Shown: one piece after another, positions 40,924 to 53,754 of the stretch | Layout of the letters: each line of letters begins with the position of its first letter | How positions within the stretch are numbered: the stretch's first letter is position 1 | Origin: Nymphaea colorata | Lineage: Eukaryota; Streptophyta; Magnoliopsida; Nymphaeales; Nymphaeaceae | Direction of reading: 5' to 3' | Length of the DNA: 64,000 bases | Assembly: GCF_008831285.2 (NCBI RefSeq) | Contig: NC_045140.1 | Span: forward strand, 20,148,370 to 20,212,369 | Position numbers and translations under genes: made by a program | Notes under the pieces: generated by a model | What the model saw: the letters and a program-made list of their open reading frames with translations, nothing else | Told to the model about the DNA's origin: nothing | Database searches by the model: none

Positions 40924-43900
40924 CTATCTGTTGCCAAATCTCAAGCATCTATTATGTTTTGCTTCTGCGAAGCTGTCATTTGATGGATTTGTCAGCTTCG
41001 ACGGCTTGATGGCAGATAGTTTCTCCATTGCATGTATGAACTTCCTTAGGTGCTTGATGTACTCAGGATAAGTCTCCAAGTTGCAGTGGCCTCCACCCTT
41101 TATCCATAGAGGCTCGTACTTCTCCTTGGCAAGCTCCCACAGTCTCTTGCCATGAGAGAAATCAACTATATCGTCCTGAGTTCCCTGTCATAGTTCCGGG
41201 CAAAGACGTTACATGCTCGGATAAATAATGTTGCAGTCAAGGTGGTAGCATCCACCTTACGCAGTCTTAATCATGTGGACCAGATTACAGGCAATAAATG
41301 GATAACAGAAGTAATAATACATTAAACGAGTCATAACATTACAAATGAATTCAATGGAATGTTAGAGAAGAGTCATGTAGAATATGTAGCGCGTTCATCC
41401 ATGAGGTTTTGTACTAACTTTAATAGGCACTTCAATATAGAGAAGACTCATGTAGAATATGTTGCAAGTTCATCCATGAATCTTGCTAACTTTAATAGGC
41501 ACTTTAAAATACAATGAAGGATGGACAGAATTTAATTGAAAGAGAATTCAATCCTGTACAGTCGTAACATTGCTAAATTTCATCGCCTGAGCTACTCACT
41601 GGGCCACCTTATTTTTGGCATACCAAGATTCAGTTGCGCTCTTGTAGAGCTGGATCTCTTTAGGATGCGCGCTTGTAGAGCTGGATCCCTTTAAGTTTAA
41701 GATTTCAACTTTATCTCTACAACATAAGTTACCTTATATCAACAACCTGTTGGTCAGAGACATCAGACAAGTTCCAGACTTTTCAAATGTCATTTTCTTT
41801 TGGATATGTAAACAGAAAAGACAGGATTTCCTCTGTTTCAGGAGCTTTATCTTCTCCGATACCTTCTCGGGTCTCAGACACAGCCATAGCCAGTAAGTTT
41901 TGAAAAAGACATACAACTTCACCTACAAGGGTAACATACTAAGATCCTTAAGCCAGGCACTCATGGTTTTGCCACACCTCCAGGGTGTCCAGATGAACCT
42001 GGACATATTCATCTGTACAAAGCCTAGGATATTCCATTCTAGAAATACATGGCTAGAGTAAGATCACTACGTCATGTCATGACACTTGGAAATTGGGCAT
42101 CTCAACACTAATAGCGTATCTCATCTGCATCAAGATGCCTATCCTTCATGCTTCATGTTCTGCATAGATATCTTGTGATTGAAGGCACTATCTCACTAGT
42201 GTCTTAACGTTTGTCATTCACATTCATAAAGTCCTGCCAATAACTGGACCTAATAATATGCAACAAAATTTGCACAGGCATATCACTCTAGTCTGTACTC
42301 AGGGTTGTGCAGCCATAAGCTCAGAGGTGCCGCCATCATTTTAGACCATCAAGCTCTAAGCAACCAAACTCGGTGCATCCAATGTCCAACTGGTACCACT
42401 ATCTGCCTTCAAAATTCCACCACCGCCAAGACAAGCATGACTTGTAAATTTGCCTGCTATGTTGTAGACCAACTAAGCACTCAGTACCTAGTACTATCAA
42501 TCACTGCCAATGGTCCACCATCAATAGCCTTTTGCAGTAACCAACTTAATTTCCACCTCTATACTGATTTCACCATTAGCAATGTAGCATTAAAACCACA
42601 ATTTGCAGCCACCAAATGTAATTATCATGCAACATCTATGCATACCAGTAACACCACAGAAATTCACTAAGACTGCAATTTTGCCTCTATCAGCATCACC
42701 AACAGAGTGACACAAGTTCACTTTTGTGAATGCATTCACTTCCCCCATGTCTACATCTCAGAAAGCCTATTGACCATCTCAAACTTCAACTCCACCTCCC
42801 TATCAAGATGTCTAAACACCCAATGACATTTTCTTAGGAGGATATTTTTCATGTTTACAATAACATTGCTATGGTTGCCAGTCATAAATAAAGCGAGAAA
42901 AAAAAACACACCCACACAGTCAGACAAACAGTATGTATCTCAAAACCGCCCTTTCTTACTTTATGACCAAATGTACAAAATAGAATGCAAAGGTTGCTGT
43001 TTCAGAGGAAAATATTTTGTTTGTGAAATGCACAATAAATCGACCTGAATATATGACACGGTGCTTTCCATGAAACCACCCCAGAGGATTTTACTTGGAT
43101 GACGTAAAATAATTTTGAACAAATGATTCCCCTATAAGAAAGAAAACTATGTATAAAAGGACAACCTCCTCTTCCCCTCCTTCTCCCATGCACAGAAAAT
43201 TCAGTTATCCCATATTAAAGAATAACTGGTAAATGTTCCAGCAGATCCATAAGTTCATTTTAAAGGTATACCATCATAACATATAAATGTCTTGAACAGT
43301 TAACAATTTCCTGACTTCCCATAATCCACAGATTCCCTCATATTCCTAAAAGTTTTATCCTTGAATTATGTCAAATAATGAAATTTCACTTTTAACCTTG
43401 AGAAGATTCAGAATTTCCTGATAAAAATTTAGATGATTATATACCAAGAAATTTATGTGTATTGGACATGCCATCGCATTTTGTGGAAGGCGGAAAAAAC
43501 ATTCTAGAGGTTTTACATAGGCTTGAATTTCAAGGACATAGCACGGGAGATTTGTTAAAGCTGTTTGACAATTCTTGAATATAAAGTTTAGATTGGGAAA
43601 TTTCTCAATTTTACAAAGGACATTTTGTCTTCAGTTGACAGACAAAGCATCATTTTATAAAGTATTCAATGTGCTAGATAGATACCATAGTTTTAGTATA
43701 AAATTCATCAGAAAGTAGAAAAGTAGAACTTTTTTTTTTTCTGAGGCAAATGAATGACTTACTTAGAAGAACCACTTGCTCGATGGATTTGTAATGAAAG
43801 AAGTTTGTAACTATTGAAGAAGTTTTACGGCAACGGGGAAAGTTTCACAAATACCTGATTCTTTTCTCTCTATTGGGTACTTCTGCACTTGTACAAGAAA

Positions 43901-46195
43901 ATAAATTTCTTGATTGTGGAGTTATGCATCACATCACATTGTCCATATCAAATGATATATACTGTCCTACAAGAGTAACACAAATTTTTGCTGTAACAAA
44001 TGGCAGTTCATCTCTCATTAAAGTCGAATAATGTATTCAACTTTCTTTAAAGTAGTATTATTTGCATACGTTGTATGCATGGCCACCCTTGCACTTTCTT
44101 CATGAGAATGAATTTAAATGTGCACATGAAACAATAAATAGGAAATTTCACCACTTTCTAAATTCTTGAATGTCAATATGTTCCTGCAGGTCCACTCAGA
44201 CAAATTTGGCATTGGCTAGACAACCAAGATTCCAATTAAAAGCCCTCATTTACTTGCACAGATATTTGGAAAGGAAAAAAAAAATAGCTTGCCCATGACA
44301 CCAGACGATATAATAAGAACTCTAGGTATTTATGTTTTGGTGGCACTTAATAGCCAACTTCCTTCTACTGCTGTCTTTTCATGAAACAGGAAGGACCAAT
44401 AACCTTAGGCACATAAGGTACAAAACATAAATGTCAAAAATGGAAAGCATGCATCATCAACAAACTGTATCCGTGTTACTCTTTATACCTGACCAAAGAA
44501 ACCATGTATGCAACCAACTAAAACAATTAAGACAGCAACTACTCTTACAGGTTAAAAGATTCTTAGATATACGGGAGGCTTACATGTATTACAAGGACAG
44601 GACAGTTGACATGCCGGATCTTGTCAATGTTCTGCAGATAAACCAGGGATTACAAAGTATACACAATAAAGACCACATTCTGTTTTTTAACATATATGAA
44701 ACATGAGAATGTTGCAGAAGCTGCACTTACCTTGAAGATGTCAAACCAGAAGGTCATCTTGACAGGATAGAGCACACGAATGCCTGACAAGATTGCACTG
44801 TGTAGAACAACGGCTCTTAGTTTTGGCAAACGTGCAGCCAAATGTAATGTTGGTCCACTCCCTACCGACTGCCCGTATAGAATAATATCCTCCTGCTTTA
44901 TTCCATATTCTCTTTTCAAACACTGGTAAACAGCCTCTATATCATAGTACGTGTTAAACTCGGTTGCCTGTAAATCAGGAACGGGACAAAACTTGATCAA
45001 AATGAAATATCGACACTGAATCTTTGTAGCTTGAAAAGAACCAAAATTTCAGGTACTTGTATTTTGGCGCGACAATTCTCTCAGATGAACAATCCAACGA
45101 ACCATCTTAAATCTTACAGATACCTACCTATTTTCCTTTATTTTATTCGCCAAAGAATGAGACCTAGATGGATGTAGCAATATAGAGATTCCTTCGTTTC
45201 CTTGTACAGATAATCTATCGAGTTATATAGCCATTCTTCTCAGGCTGAACGAGTAATCCGGCCAAATGAAAAATATACAGAACATAACACAATTTATTTT
45301 ATTACCTTGCCAGAAGAAGCTCCATACCCTGAATAATCATAACTGCAGAAGAAAAAGAAGGGTCACGTATTCGGTCTAGGAAGAAAGAAAACGAAACGAC
45401 CAAATAATCGACTTTTTCTAATTCCTGCTATTTGGAAACCAAAAACTAACCCCACAGCACGCATAGGAAATAAGAACCAATTCATCCATATGTTTCCAAT
45501 CAGGAATACACCAGGCTACCAGATGAAGGAAAAATGACATGAAAAAAGAAATGGGTGTCCCTCAAATCTCACTGAGATAACCAAATTTTTAGCCAAGAGA
45601 ACCAATAGGTGCATCGCATAAAAGTCCAGTATGACGGTTGGAGAGAGCCGCCCGAAGAAAAGAAGAAAAGGACAAATTACCGCCATCAACAGTGCTAAGA
45701 CTAATCAATCGAAACAGATCAGAGGGAAAAGGAGAAAAATGAGAGCTACCATGTAAAAGGACTCCGTTGACATAGAGAAACAACAAAACCAAAGAGAAAA
45801 GGGGAAACACTGGAAGAAAAATGAACCAGGAAAAGCGGCAATAAAAATTCTATTAAAAATGTCCAAGAAATTGAACAGTTAAATGTCATCTCTGAGTACC
45901 ACATAATATTGACACGGAGGTGAGTCCTGAGCTCAAAGAAGAGCTCCATCATCTGACCAAGATCGGCTGCATTCCCATGAGAGTACAAGACGGTGAACTT
46001 GGCAACTGGGTGCCTCCAGAAGGCCGCAACAATCTTGTTCCCACCCTTGGTTTCCAACATATGAACATCCATGTTCTTATCAGGGGCCACCCCACTGAGA
46101 AAGAATTTCCCCTCATCCCTATAGACATCATAGCTTGGTGGGTCTGGTGGAAAGAAGGCAAATCTTGCAGCCACACCAGATGTTACATTCCCCAT
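40924..46195 (-). CDS. ABHD17-like: ABHD17-like alpha/beta hydrolase
   Basis: Five exons on the minus strand (45900-46195, 45306-45342, 44731-44967, 44584-44631, 40924-41184), all GT-AG, give 292 residues. Motifs are those of ABHD17-type serine hydrolases: oxyanion-side HGNAAD (73-78), [18 protein letters not shown] across exons 1-2, nucleophile elbow GQSVG with Ser145, acid region [20 protein letters not shown] (near 204-222) and His239 in KGGGHCNLE. Animal ABHD17 proteins remove palmitate from proteins at membranes; that activity in this plant protein is inference, and it lacks the N-terminal Cys cluster of the animal enzymes. The start [12 protein letters not shown] is the usual one for plant members, and Gly2 could be a myristoylation site. 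A short C-terminal tail after MEKLS is basic. Intron 4 is very long (3.4 kb). Confidence 0.92.
41366..41515. repeat. Imperfect tandem duplication (about 75-bp unit) in ABHD17 intron 4
   Basis: TCATGTAGAATATGT, GTTCATCCATGA and CTAACTTTAATAGGCACTT each occur twice, 75 bases apart. A further short direct repeat (CTTGTAGAGCTGGATC) follows at 41640-41695. Confidence 0.85.
42300..42850. other. C-rich, G-poor block in ABHD17 intron 4
   Basis: For about 500 bases the plus strand is strongly poor in G and rich in C and A (CACCACCGCCAAGAC, CACTGCCAATGGTCCACCA). A 121-codon open frame at 42305-42670 is a by-product of this composition and shows no known motif. Relative to the host transcript the strand is G/T-rich. 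Confidence 0.35.
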
Positions 46196-46270
46196 TAAAA
46201 TCCAACTCTCATCCCAACCTCTCTCTCTCAAAATCTCTCTCTCCTCCTCCTCCTCCTCCTCCTACTCAGA
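46196..46270 (-). promoter_or_regulatory. Pyrimidine/purine-rich leader of the ABHD17-like gene
   Basis: CT and CTC repeats on the plus strand (46216-46262), read as GA/GAG on the transcript, lie directly upstream of the start codon. This is a typical plant 5' UTR composition; the transcript start cannot be fixed. Confidence 0.4.
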
Positions 46271-48990
46271 GAAGAAGAGGAAAACCCATCATTAGGAACC
46301 ACATAAACCAGATACAAGTGGCACCCTTTCACCGATGGAACAAAAGGGTGGTGGGAATATAGAGATCCGATCTAACATGGTAACAGCCTAACGGGGGTAG
46401 ATGATCTGTAATTTAAAGACCAAAGGTAGCAAAGAGAAAAATGGATAAGTAGTTTTTCGAGGATTAAAGTAACCCAGATCCCAGGGGAGGCAAGAACCAA
46501 CGGCCAGGATTTAGTCAAAAAAACTGGTGCAAGTACAGACATTCCATTCTTTTACCACCTCAGTTTTTGCATGGAGTAAATGATGAGAGAGAGGAGGGAG
46601 GTCTACCGTGTGCCACCACACCTTCCTAACCAACCACTCCATCCTCACCTTCCTCCCTCCCTCCTTCATCTTCATCTTCTTCCTCTTGTTCTTCTGTGAA
46701 TGAATGAACATGACTATTTAATTAATGCAGGCCGCCTGTGACATTCCTCATAAGAAACATGGTCCAAGACTCAAACTTAGAGGCGCAGACCAGATTTAAC
46801 TTTGAACATCATCGAACTTTAGTTCATTAGCAAACTGATATGGATCCTTTCAAAAACTGAAGTTTCATTGAATTTACCAACCCAACCAAATGGATTCAAA
46901 TGAGTCGGGAATCAAGTGAAGTCCAAGCCGTTGACAACCCCATTCGAAATTCTGCTTGCTGTGACCTTTGGAATGTTTTCATGGCTGCTTTTCTCCTTAC
47001 TTTCTCGTCTTTATGCATGGAGTTTGCATTAAAATCATGACCTTTGACCTACTTTTCTTTATTCAAGTAAAATTCTTTCATTTGGGGGTCGACCTTTTAA
47101 TCCAAATCACGTGGTCGATCTCAACTTTTTGAACTTCTGGTCTAAGCTGATAGCCTTTGAAAAATCTACAGGTAAAACTAATAAAAGGGTTCCGATATAT
47201 TTGATCTCTAGTCTAATTCAAATTCATTTATATCATGAACAAACTTTGATCTGATTGCTAATCCAATCCAGCAAGCAGTTTCATGATCAAGTACTCAAGA
47301 TTGAACTTGAAGATTTGCCATGGAATCAGACACAGCGGCTTGCAATTCTTAGATCATGTTTTAGTCGAATCTGAACTTTAGGAAATGAAAAATCTGAATC
47401 TGATTCCAATTACAAATCCGATTATAGTGGAACTGCAGAAAGACTAGATTCAATCCAAATTCATACAGCTAAATTCCTGTCTTTAAAAATAAGATAAGAA
47501 GAGCTGGACTGTGGATGATATTCTCCCTTTGTTTTTATCGTGTTCAGCTTTTCTAAGGTATCAAAAGATTCAAAATAGCCAGCGGACTGGAATTTGGACT
47601 TCCTTCAGAGACAATTACCAATCAGCCCCTCATCGGTATCAGTATCTGCATGTGGAGGTGACATGTCCAAGACACCAATCTTCACCTGCTTCAGTATTTC
47701 ATCTTCCAGGCAATCCTTTGGGCTTTAGGGGTTTTGGTTCGGATACCCAGATTCGCCTTCACTGGATCTGATTCCGATACCCTGCTACAGGGTCTGGTCA
47801 ACATCCTGCTTGGATCTGGATATTTTGAAAATCATAATCCAATCTAATTCAAATATACACAATATATATATCCAACAACTCAGGTACAAGCATCTTTGAA
47901 ACTCGTAATCAGGAGTTGCGAGTAAATCAAAGTTGAGCATGTAGATGTGATTTGCGTAGTTAATTTGATAGGAATCACCACCAAGATAGGTGGAAGTAGT
48001 CCAACTTGTTGATAGAGATGCGTATTTGGCAAATTTTATAAATTTGAGTCTAAAATTAATGCTTAGAAAACACAACCCAAGAATCATTCCTTCTCATATA
48101 AGTGTGCAAATACATCTGCTTGGCCAGATTTGATTTGGTGAAAGCAACTTGCGGCTACGAGATCTGAGAACATAGAAGTGATTGTAAATAGGTTTTCCCT
48201 AGATGCCAATTTCCTCAAGTGGCGGGCCGAACACCGTGTCCAGAACGTGCATTCTTCGAACTGGAAACATGGTTAAGAGTCCATCAAAACTTGCCAAGAA
48301 GATTTTTAACTTTATCTTGTTATACTCAAGAAAAATCTTGTCATTTAAAACCCCTAAATGATATTTGTGACAAATGGTTTTTATTAAGAAGATTAAGGAA
48401 GTTAAGTTCTAATGGAAATTAAGAAAACGTAAGGATATGTAATCAGAGTTTCCAACAGATTTGAAAAGGTTTATCAAACATAGTAGGTGAAAAAAATAAT
48501 TCTTAGGAGAAAAAAAAAAACATAGCATCACCGACACATGCAGTGAAATGTTTTCTGGCTGTCAGTATACTTATTTTATGAGGTTCAATTTAACGGCATA
48601 TAAGAAACAATAGATAATAATAATAACGCAAACATAGATAATAAAACAGTTATTTAAACGATGTGTCCCGAATCAATTCAGGACTCGTCGACTGGTGGAG
48701 CAGTACATTAGTTGTTCGACCATTTTATTATATATTTGAAGAATCTAAGATTTAAAATTGAGTCCGTTTCTTCAACCAGTTAACCTTTTGCTCAGCCACA
48801 CTGTTTACACCGAATTTTTCAGTCTAAAAAAAATTATTTTTCGCAATTGCTTTTACGTGTGATAATAGATCAGCAAAGCTAGAATATCACAAAAAATTAC
48901 TTTCATTAACTCTTAGCTAAAAAAGCCCTCATATTAATGTTTTTAAGAAAGAAAAAAGAAAAAGCAAAACAAAAGAAAAGAAAACAGCTA
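46271..48990. other. Long intergenic region, no gene seen
   Basis: Contains a degenerate GAATCT-type tract at 47195-47470 and AT-rich DNA. Open frames are short and motif-free. Confidence 0.4.
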
Positions 48991-49001
48991 GCGAGTTGGA
49001 C

Positions 49002-49172
49002 CTGCATCACATGATATGTATCGAGCCCCGGAATTAGCTGGGACATCGCTGGAGATATGGCGGCAATAATGCCGTGTGGTACAAAAGGAACCCGTCGATA
49101 TAACTCATCGATAAGACATGGAAAAAGCCATGATCTCCTCAGTTTCAACCCGCCGTGATACTCATTGTCCAC
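49002..49172 (-). other. Coding-looking segment of unknown identity
   Basis: On the minus strand an open frame (LFTVDNEYHGGLKLRRSWLF ... FVPHGIIAAISPAMSQLIPG ... DTYHVMQ) ends exactly at a CAG/GT donor at 49002/49001 and has a more protein-like composition and higher GC than its surroundings. No partner exons were found and I do not recognise the family. It may be a lone exon or a gene fragment. Confidence 0.25.
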
Positions 49173-51592
49173 GGTGAAAAGGCGTTGCTTGGTAGCGACA
49201 GCTTCTGCTTCTCAGAGCAATTGAAAAACGAAGATGCCCATCTTCACTTTTTTTCTGCAACAACAGGAAGGATCCGTGGAGAAAAGGAGAGAGAAAAGTG
49301 GTGTAAAATGATTCTGAGAAAATCTTCATCATACAAGAACAGTACGCTTGTGGACTGAGAACTCAGTAAGATACTAGGCTTCAAAACAAAATATAATGAG
49401 GAGGCTCCACGCTATTTCCTTGCGTCGTTCATCTGTGTGTTGTCTTTTTCACCGGTAGCTTAGCCCGAGGAGTTGGTGCAGTGAGTTGGGCAGGCAATAA
49501 AAAAGAAGAAACAGAGTTCAAATTTAATGAACACTCTTTATAAGCTATCATGGCACCGACAGTGAGACTAAGTTTACCTCTCTCAAGTATGTTTCCCTCG
49601 TGCTAGAAACTGAGATATTATGTTGAGTGAGTTGAACTTGGAAGATATCGATGTGTTTAGATGTAAAAAAGTAAAAGTAAGATATCAATGTGTTTAGATG
49701 TAAAAAAGTAAAAGTCAGATGCGAATTGTCAATTAAAAATCAGATTTAAATATGATTTTTACTTGTTTATATTCAAATCTGAATACGAATCATAATAATC
49801 AAATATGGTAAAAAGTACATCATATGATTCATTGACAATTACGACCCATCTAACCATCCCAACCTTTTTATGCAATGAGATTAAACGATACTGACAATGC
49901 AAAGAAGAAATCTTTGGATAGCACATGTATTCGTGTAGCTCACATCACCAAAACCCACATCGAGGATATATACCAGATAGACCGAACAGAAGCCGACTTG
50001 TTATTTTCGAATCCTAGACTCTTAATGCTGCATGACTCAAATGCCAAGGGGACCTCGATTTTGTTATCAGTTACTTTCACGGGACAAGACATATCCGGCT
50101 CCTTCTCTGTCAATAGCAGTTGTACCAATGTTAAGGTGGTTCACATCCAGCCCGAGGCTACTTAATTGTACAGTATTTTCAAAAGAAAGGGGAGTACTGG
50201 TTATTTGATTCGATCCTTATGTCTTCTTCTTTCCGATGGTTTGAAAGTTTTTAATCGTTAAAAGATAGAGACAAATCATCTCCATTTTAAAGTCACATGG
50301 ATGTAAGAAAGTGCACCGCATACTGAAAGGGTCGTCTTAAAATACCAAAAAAGATAGAACAAATCGGTTGTTTATGATGGTAAGAATGGCTCTAATTATC
50401 AAATGATTGAACAACTGGGATCCATTTACTTACGATACTTAGCTGACATTCAAAAAATGTATCAAATGAATTATGAGTTCAATAGATCATGTTTAACAGA
50501 AAGACGGATATTTCTTGCTCATTATCAGACAATTACTTATTCACAAACCCCATGTGGAGTTAATAATTCTCATTTCCCATCGCATAGAAAACCCTTTTCG
50601 CTCTGCTTAGCGCTCCCATTAGATGGTGGTAAGCGTAGAGGGCTGGCATTAAAGAAAAAGATCCATAACTTGAGTTTTAGATTTAAATCCAGGTCTGAGA
50701 TGGTAGGGTCCGAGTCGAGGGGCCCTGCTAGTGACGGTTCCTGCAGGGGAGGTAAGCGCCAGACTAGGTCTGGCTGTCCTGCCCTGAGCTTCATGATTAG
50801 TTGACCGTGTGTTCCCCCCACACCAAAAAACTGAAAAGGGCAAAGGAAATGAGACAAAATGCGGCAGACTGCCGCTTTCATTGCTTTTTCTCCTTTTCCT
50901 TTTCCTTTTTTCTTCCCTTCATGGTAACACCAAAGTAACAAAGAAGAGGTGAAGAAAACATAAATGGCTGCAACATCATATTCAATGGTGAGAGGCAGAA
51001 ACTTATACGAAGAAAATGACACGCTTTGTGGACCCCTTTCCCTTCTATCCATAATATGTGTTTAGAGATTCGTCGAAAACATCATCATCATCGTCACGTC
51101 CTCATCTTTTTCTAAAAAGCATATCTTCCAAAACATCTATCTGTTAACGGTTACATTACTGTTGTTCTGTCCTAGACCTCAGCCGGCGATGTATCAATCT
51201 TTTTGGTGTTTAAATATATACAGCCCGTGATGTTCATGATCAGGCCGATAAAGACGACAGAGAGAGTTTTTTTCTTTTCTTTTCTTGTAATGATGGTGGG
51301 TTTTACGCCAACAAACATGATAGGACAATGGGTTTTATAAGCTTCGGTTCAGAATCTTCAACTAAACGATTTTCTTGCATGGAACTTTTAAGAATCAGAA
51401 GAAATGCGAAAGACTAAGAGAAACTTCAAACAGCGCGAATGAACTTTAATTTATCTTCTAATTCAGAGAGGTCCGTAAATAGATAATAATCCGCGTCTAC
51501 ATGACCACCCAACTTGTAGAATCTAAAAAGTTCCTATATCTGGATATGAATCTAACGATTGAGCCTAATAACCTATTTGGAATTGAATCAGG
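49173..51592. other. Intergenic, no gene seen
   Basis: Includes a GC-richer block at 50690-50820 (GGGGCCCTGC, CCTGCAGGGGAGG) whose origin is unclear, and a 37-bp tandem duplication. Open frames of 80-160 codons on both strands overlap each other and have no recognisable motif. Confidence 0.35.
49644..49717. repeat. 37-bp tandem duplication
   Basis: GATATC(G/A)ATGTGTTTAG followed by ATGTAAAAAAGTAAAAG occurs twice with a period of 37 bases. It borders a small GAATCT-type tract at 49720-49805. Confidence 0.93.
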
Positions 51593-51600
51593 TCGCAAAC

Positions 51601-51751
51601 CAATGGCGTAGCCACATGTGGGCTGGGGTGGGCAGTTGCCCACCCCAGCTCTTTAAAGTTCATTTATTTTTATACATATATAGGTGCCCCTCCAGATATA
51701 AATATTTTTAAACATGCGTCCCTCAAGTAAATTTTTCTGGCTCCGCCATTG
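51601..51751. mobile_element. hAT-type MITE (151 bp)
   Basis: Left end CAATGGCGTAGCCA and right end, read inverted, CAATGGCGGAGCCA form 14-bp terminal inverted repeats with one mismatch. Flanks are TCGCAAAC (51593-51600) and GGGCAAAC (51752-51759), an 8-bp duplication matching at the last six bases. Inside are GGGTGGGCAGTTGCCCACCCC, a small palindrome, and AT-rich sequence. Same end type as the element at 30070-30231. Confidence 0.78.
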
Positions 51752-51984
51752 GGGCAAACGGAACCCGCTGATATCATTACGGGGTTCCCCAGCTCAGGTT
51801 CCTGTTTGTCGATTAAAAAGTTTGTGGTTTCTACTTTCATTCGGTTCACAAGAACTCCGTTGAGTGACCAAGGGATCGGAATTAAGACTTTGATGTATAA
51901 AAAGGTAAAGAATTCCAATGCTTCATGCATCAGTTAGCATGAACGAGCAGAGTTTGATTGGCCACAGCTTACGGAATATATGTC

Positions 51985-52165
51985 AAAAATTTTTTTTTTC
52001 TGAGGGGAGCTAAATTATAGTTTTAAAATTTTAGCGGGAACCCAAATATCATTCTTCAAAACTTTTATATAGGATAAATAAAATTTTGTAACATTTACAT
52101 GTAATTTAAAAAAAAAAATCTTGAAGGTGGGCCAAGTCCCCTGCCAGCTCATGTGGTTTTGCCCT
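51985..52165 (+). repeat. AT-rich dispersed element, copy 3
   Basis: Starts after a T run with CTGAGGGGAGC, continues AAATTATAGTTTTAAAAT and ends AAGGTGGGCCAAGTCCC then CTGCCAGC. Aligns with 4208-4375 (same orientation) and with 5208-5395 (opposite). Confidence 0.45.
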
Positions 52166-52692
52166 TAAATATATGCTTTCAAGAGTTATAAACACCTCTC
52201 TCTCTCTCTCGCTTGTATCTAAGGAACTTTTTGTCCCCAAATTTTGTTATGCATTTCCATTTTATCGGCTTTTTTTCTCTTTATACATACAAACCCAAGT
52301 CATATATACAAAAGAACATTATATAATTTATGATTTCCAAGTTGCAGATGTGTTCACATCCTAATCAAATCTCAGATCCCATATGCATCTGATAAGAATT
52401 ATTAATAAGTTCAATTTGAATCGTTAATCAGTCCTCTGTTTTGCAACAACAAACTCAAACCATATAGGTATCAGATATGACACACGGGCCATTGATTAGG
52501 AAGCCTTTACATCCATGTAACCCTTCAAGTCTATTAATTAGCCGAATTTGGTTAAGAAAAAAGCTCAAAATCCAGTAGAATTTTAATGGGATCATTAGTT
52601 GATTTTGGTTTAATATATTGACCTGATTATGTAGAGGTCATGATCAGATATACCATCCTCTCAGCTATTGTAACTGAACACAAGAAATTCTT

Positions 52693-52760
<68 letters not shown>

Positions 52761-53754
52761 GAACTTCTTTGTGTTCAACGAATTGAAAAATTTTAAAAAA
52801 TAAAATTAACACCACCAACTAGCTAAGCGAGATATATCTTAGCCTAGCATGGGTCATTAATTTTATAACTTCTGAAATTCTCGCCCACAGGCTTTTGACC
52901 CGTTTTGGTTTTGTAAGTTAGAAAATAGTTGTTGGGTGTCAAGAAAAAGGGGGAAAAGGAAGTTTTAAGCCATTCTGAATGTGCCACTAAAATTTGAAAG
53001 AAATTTCTTTACTCTCATGACTCATGAGGAACAGGATATACGTCGAGACCATTCTGTTAATTTTTAATCGGTAACGCGAAGTTTCGACTTAAATAATCAA
53101 TAATAAAAACATTCTTCTGTTTAGAATTAAATTAACATTGTGATCATCATCAAAAGATAGATGCATTATTAAAGAAAAGCAAACGAAGCCCGATTTTGAG
53201 AATATTAGGATTCCATAAGGCGAGCTATTAAATAAAATTTTTGCAATAGTAGGTAGAAAAAAAAAGTGCGTTAATTCCCCTTTCGTGATTGTAACCTCAA
53301 GTACTCATCGACGACTTGCAATCGGCCACATAAGCCTTTTCTAAACTAAAGAAAATCCAATCACCATGCAGCTTCTTACTTCATATAAATTATCTTCTTC
53401 ATGGAACTGATACACGCGATAGATATTAACTTCCCTTTTGATTGAACTTATGGAGACGAAGAGAATTACTTCAGTTCCAGAGAAAAAAGGAAAAATTAGC
53501 AGTTAAATATAAGAAGAGTGACGATAGAGTGCTCTTGGTGAAAAACTTTTCAGTTTGGCAAATGGTATGTTTATTTGTTCACCAAAGCTCATCACAGATC
53601 TGCTTTATTAACATTTCTGTTAGTATACATATATATGGGTCGATGTGCATCTTTGTAATATGATACGTACAACATTGGGAGATTGATCATAAGTTCAAAG
53701 CCAATTGAGGTGTCATATGTTCCATGGCTCCATGCTTGCTTCTAAAGCTCCCTG
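52166..53754. other. Intergenic, no gene seen
   Basis: AT-rich, with the (TA)n run noted separately. No motif-bearing frame. Confidence 0.4.
52695..52757. repeat. (TA)n microsatellite
   Basis: About 62 bases of uninterrupted AT dinucleotides. Confidence 0.95.

Noticed and set aside
42305-42670. 121-codon open frame in the ABHD17 intron
   Set aside because: Explained by the G-poor composition, which removes stop codons in that frame; no motif.
50570-51052. 160-codon minus-strand frame over a GC-richer block
   Set aside because: Overlaps a plus-strand frame of similar length and quality; neither shows motifs.
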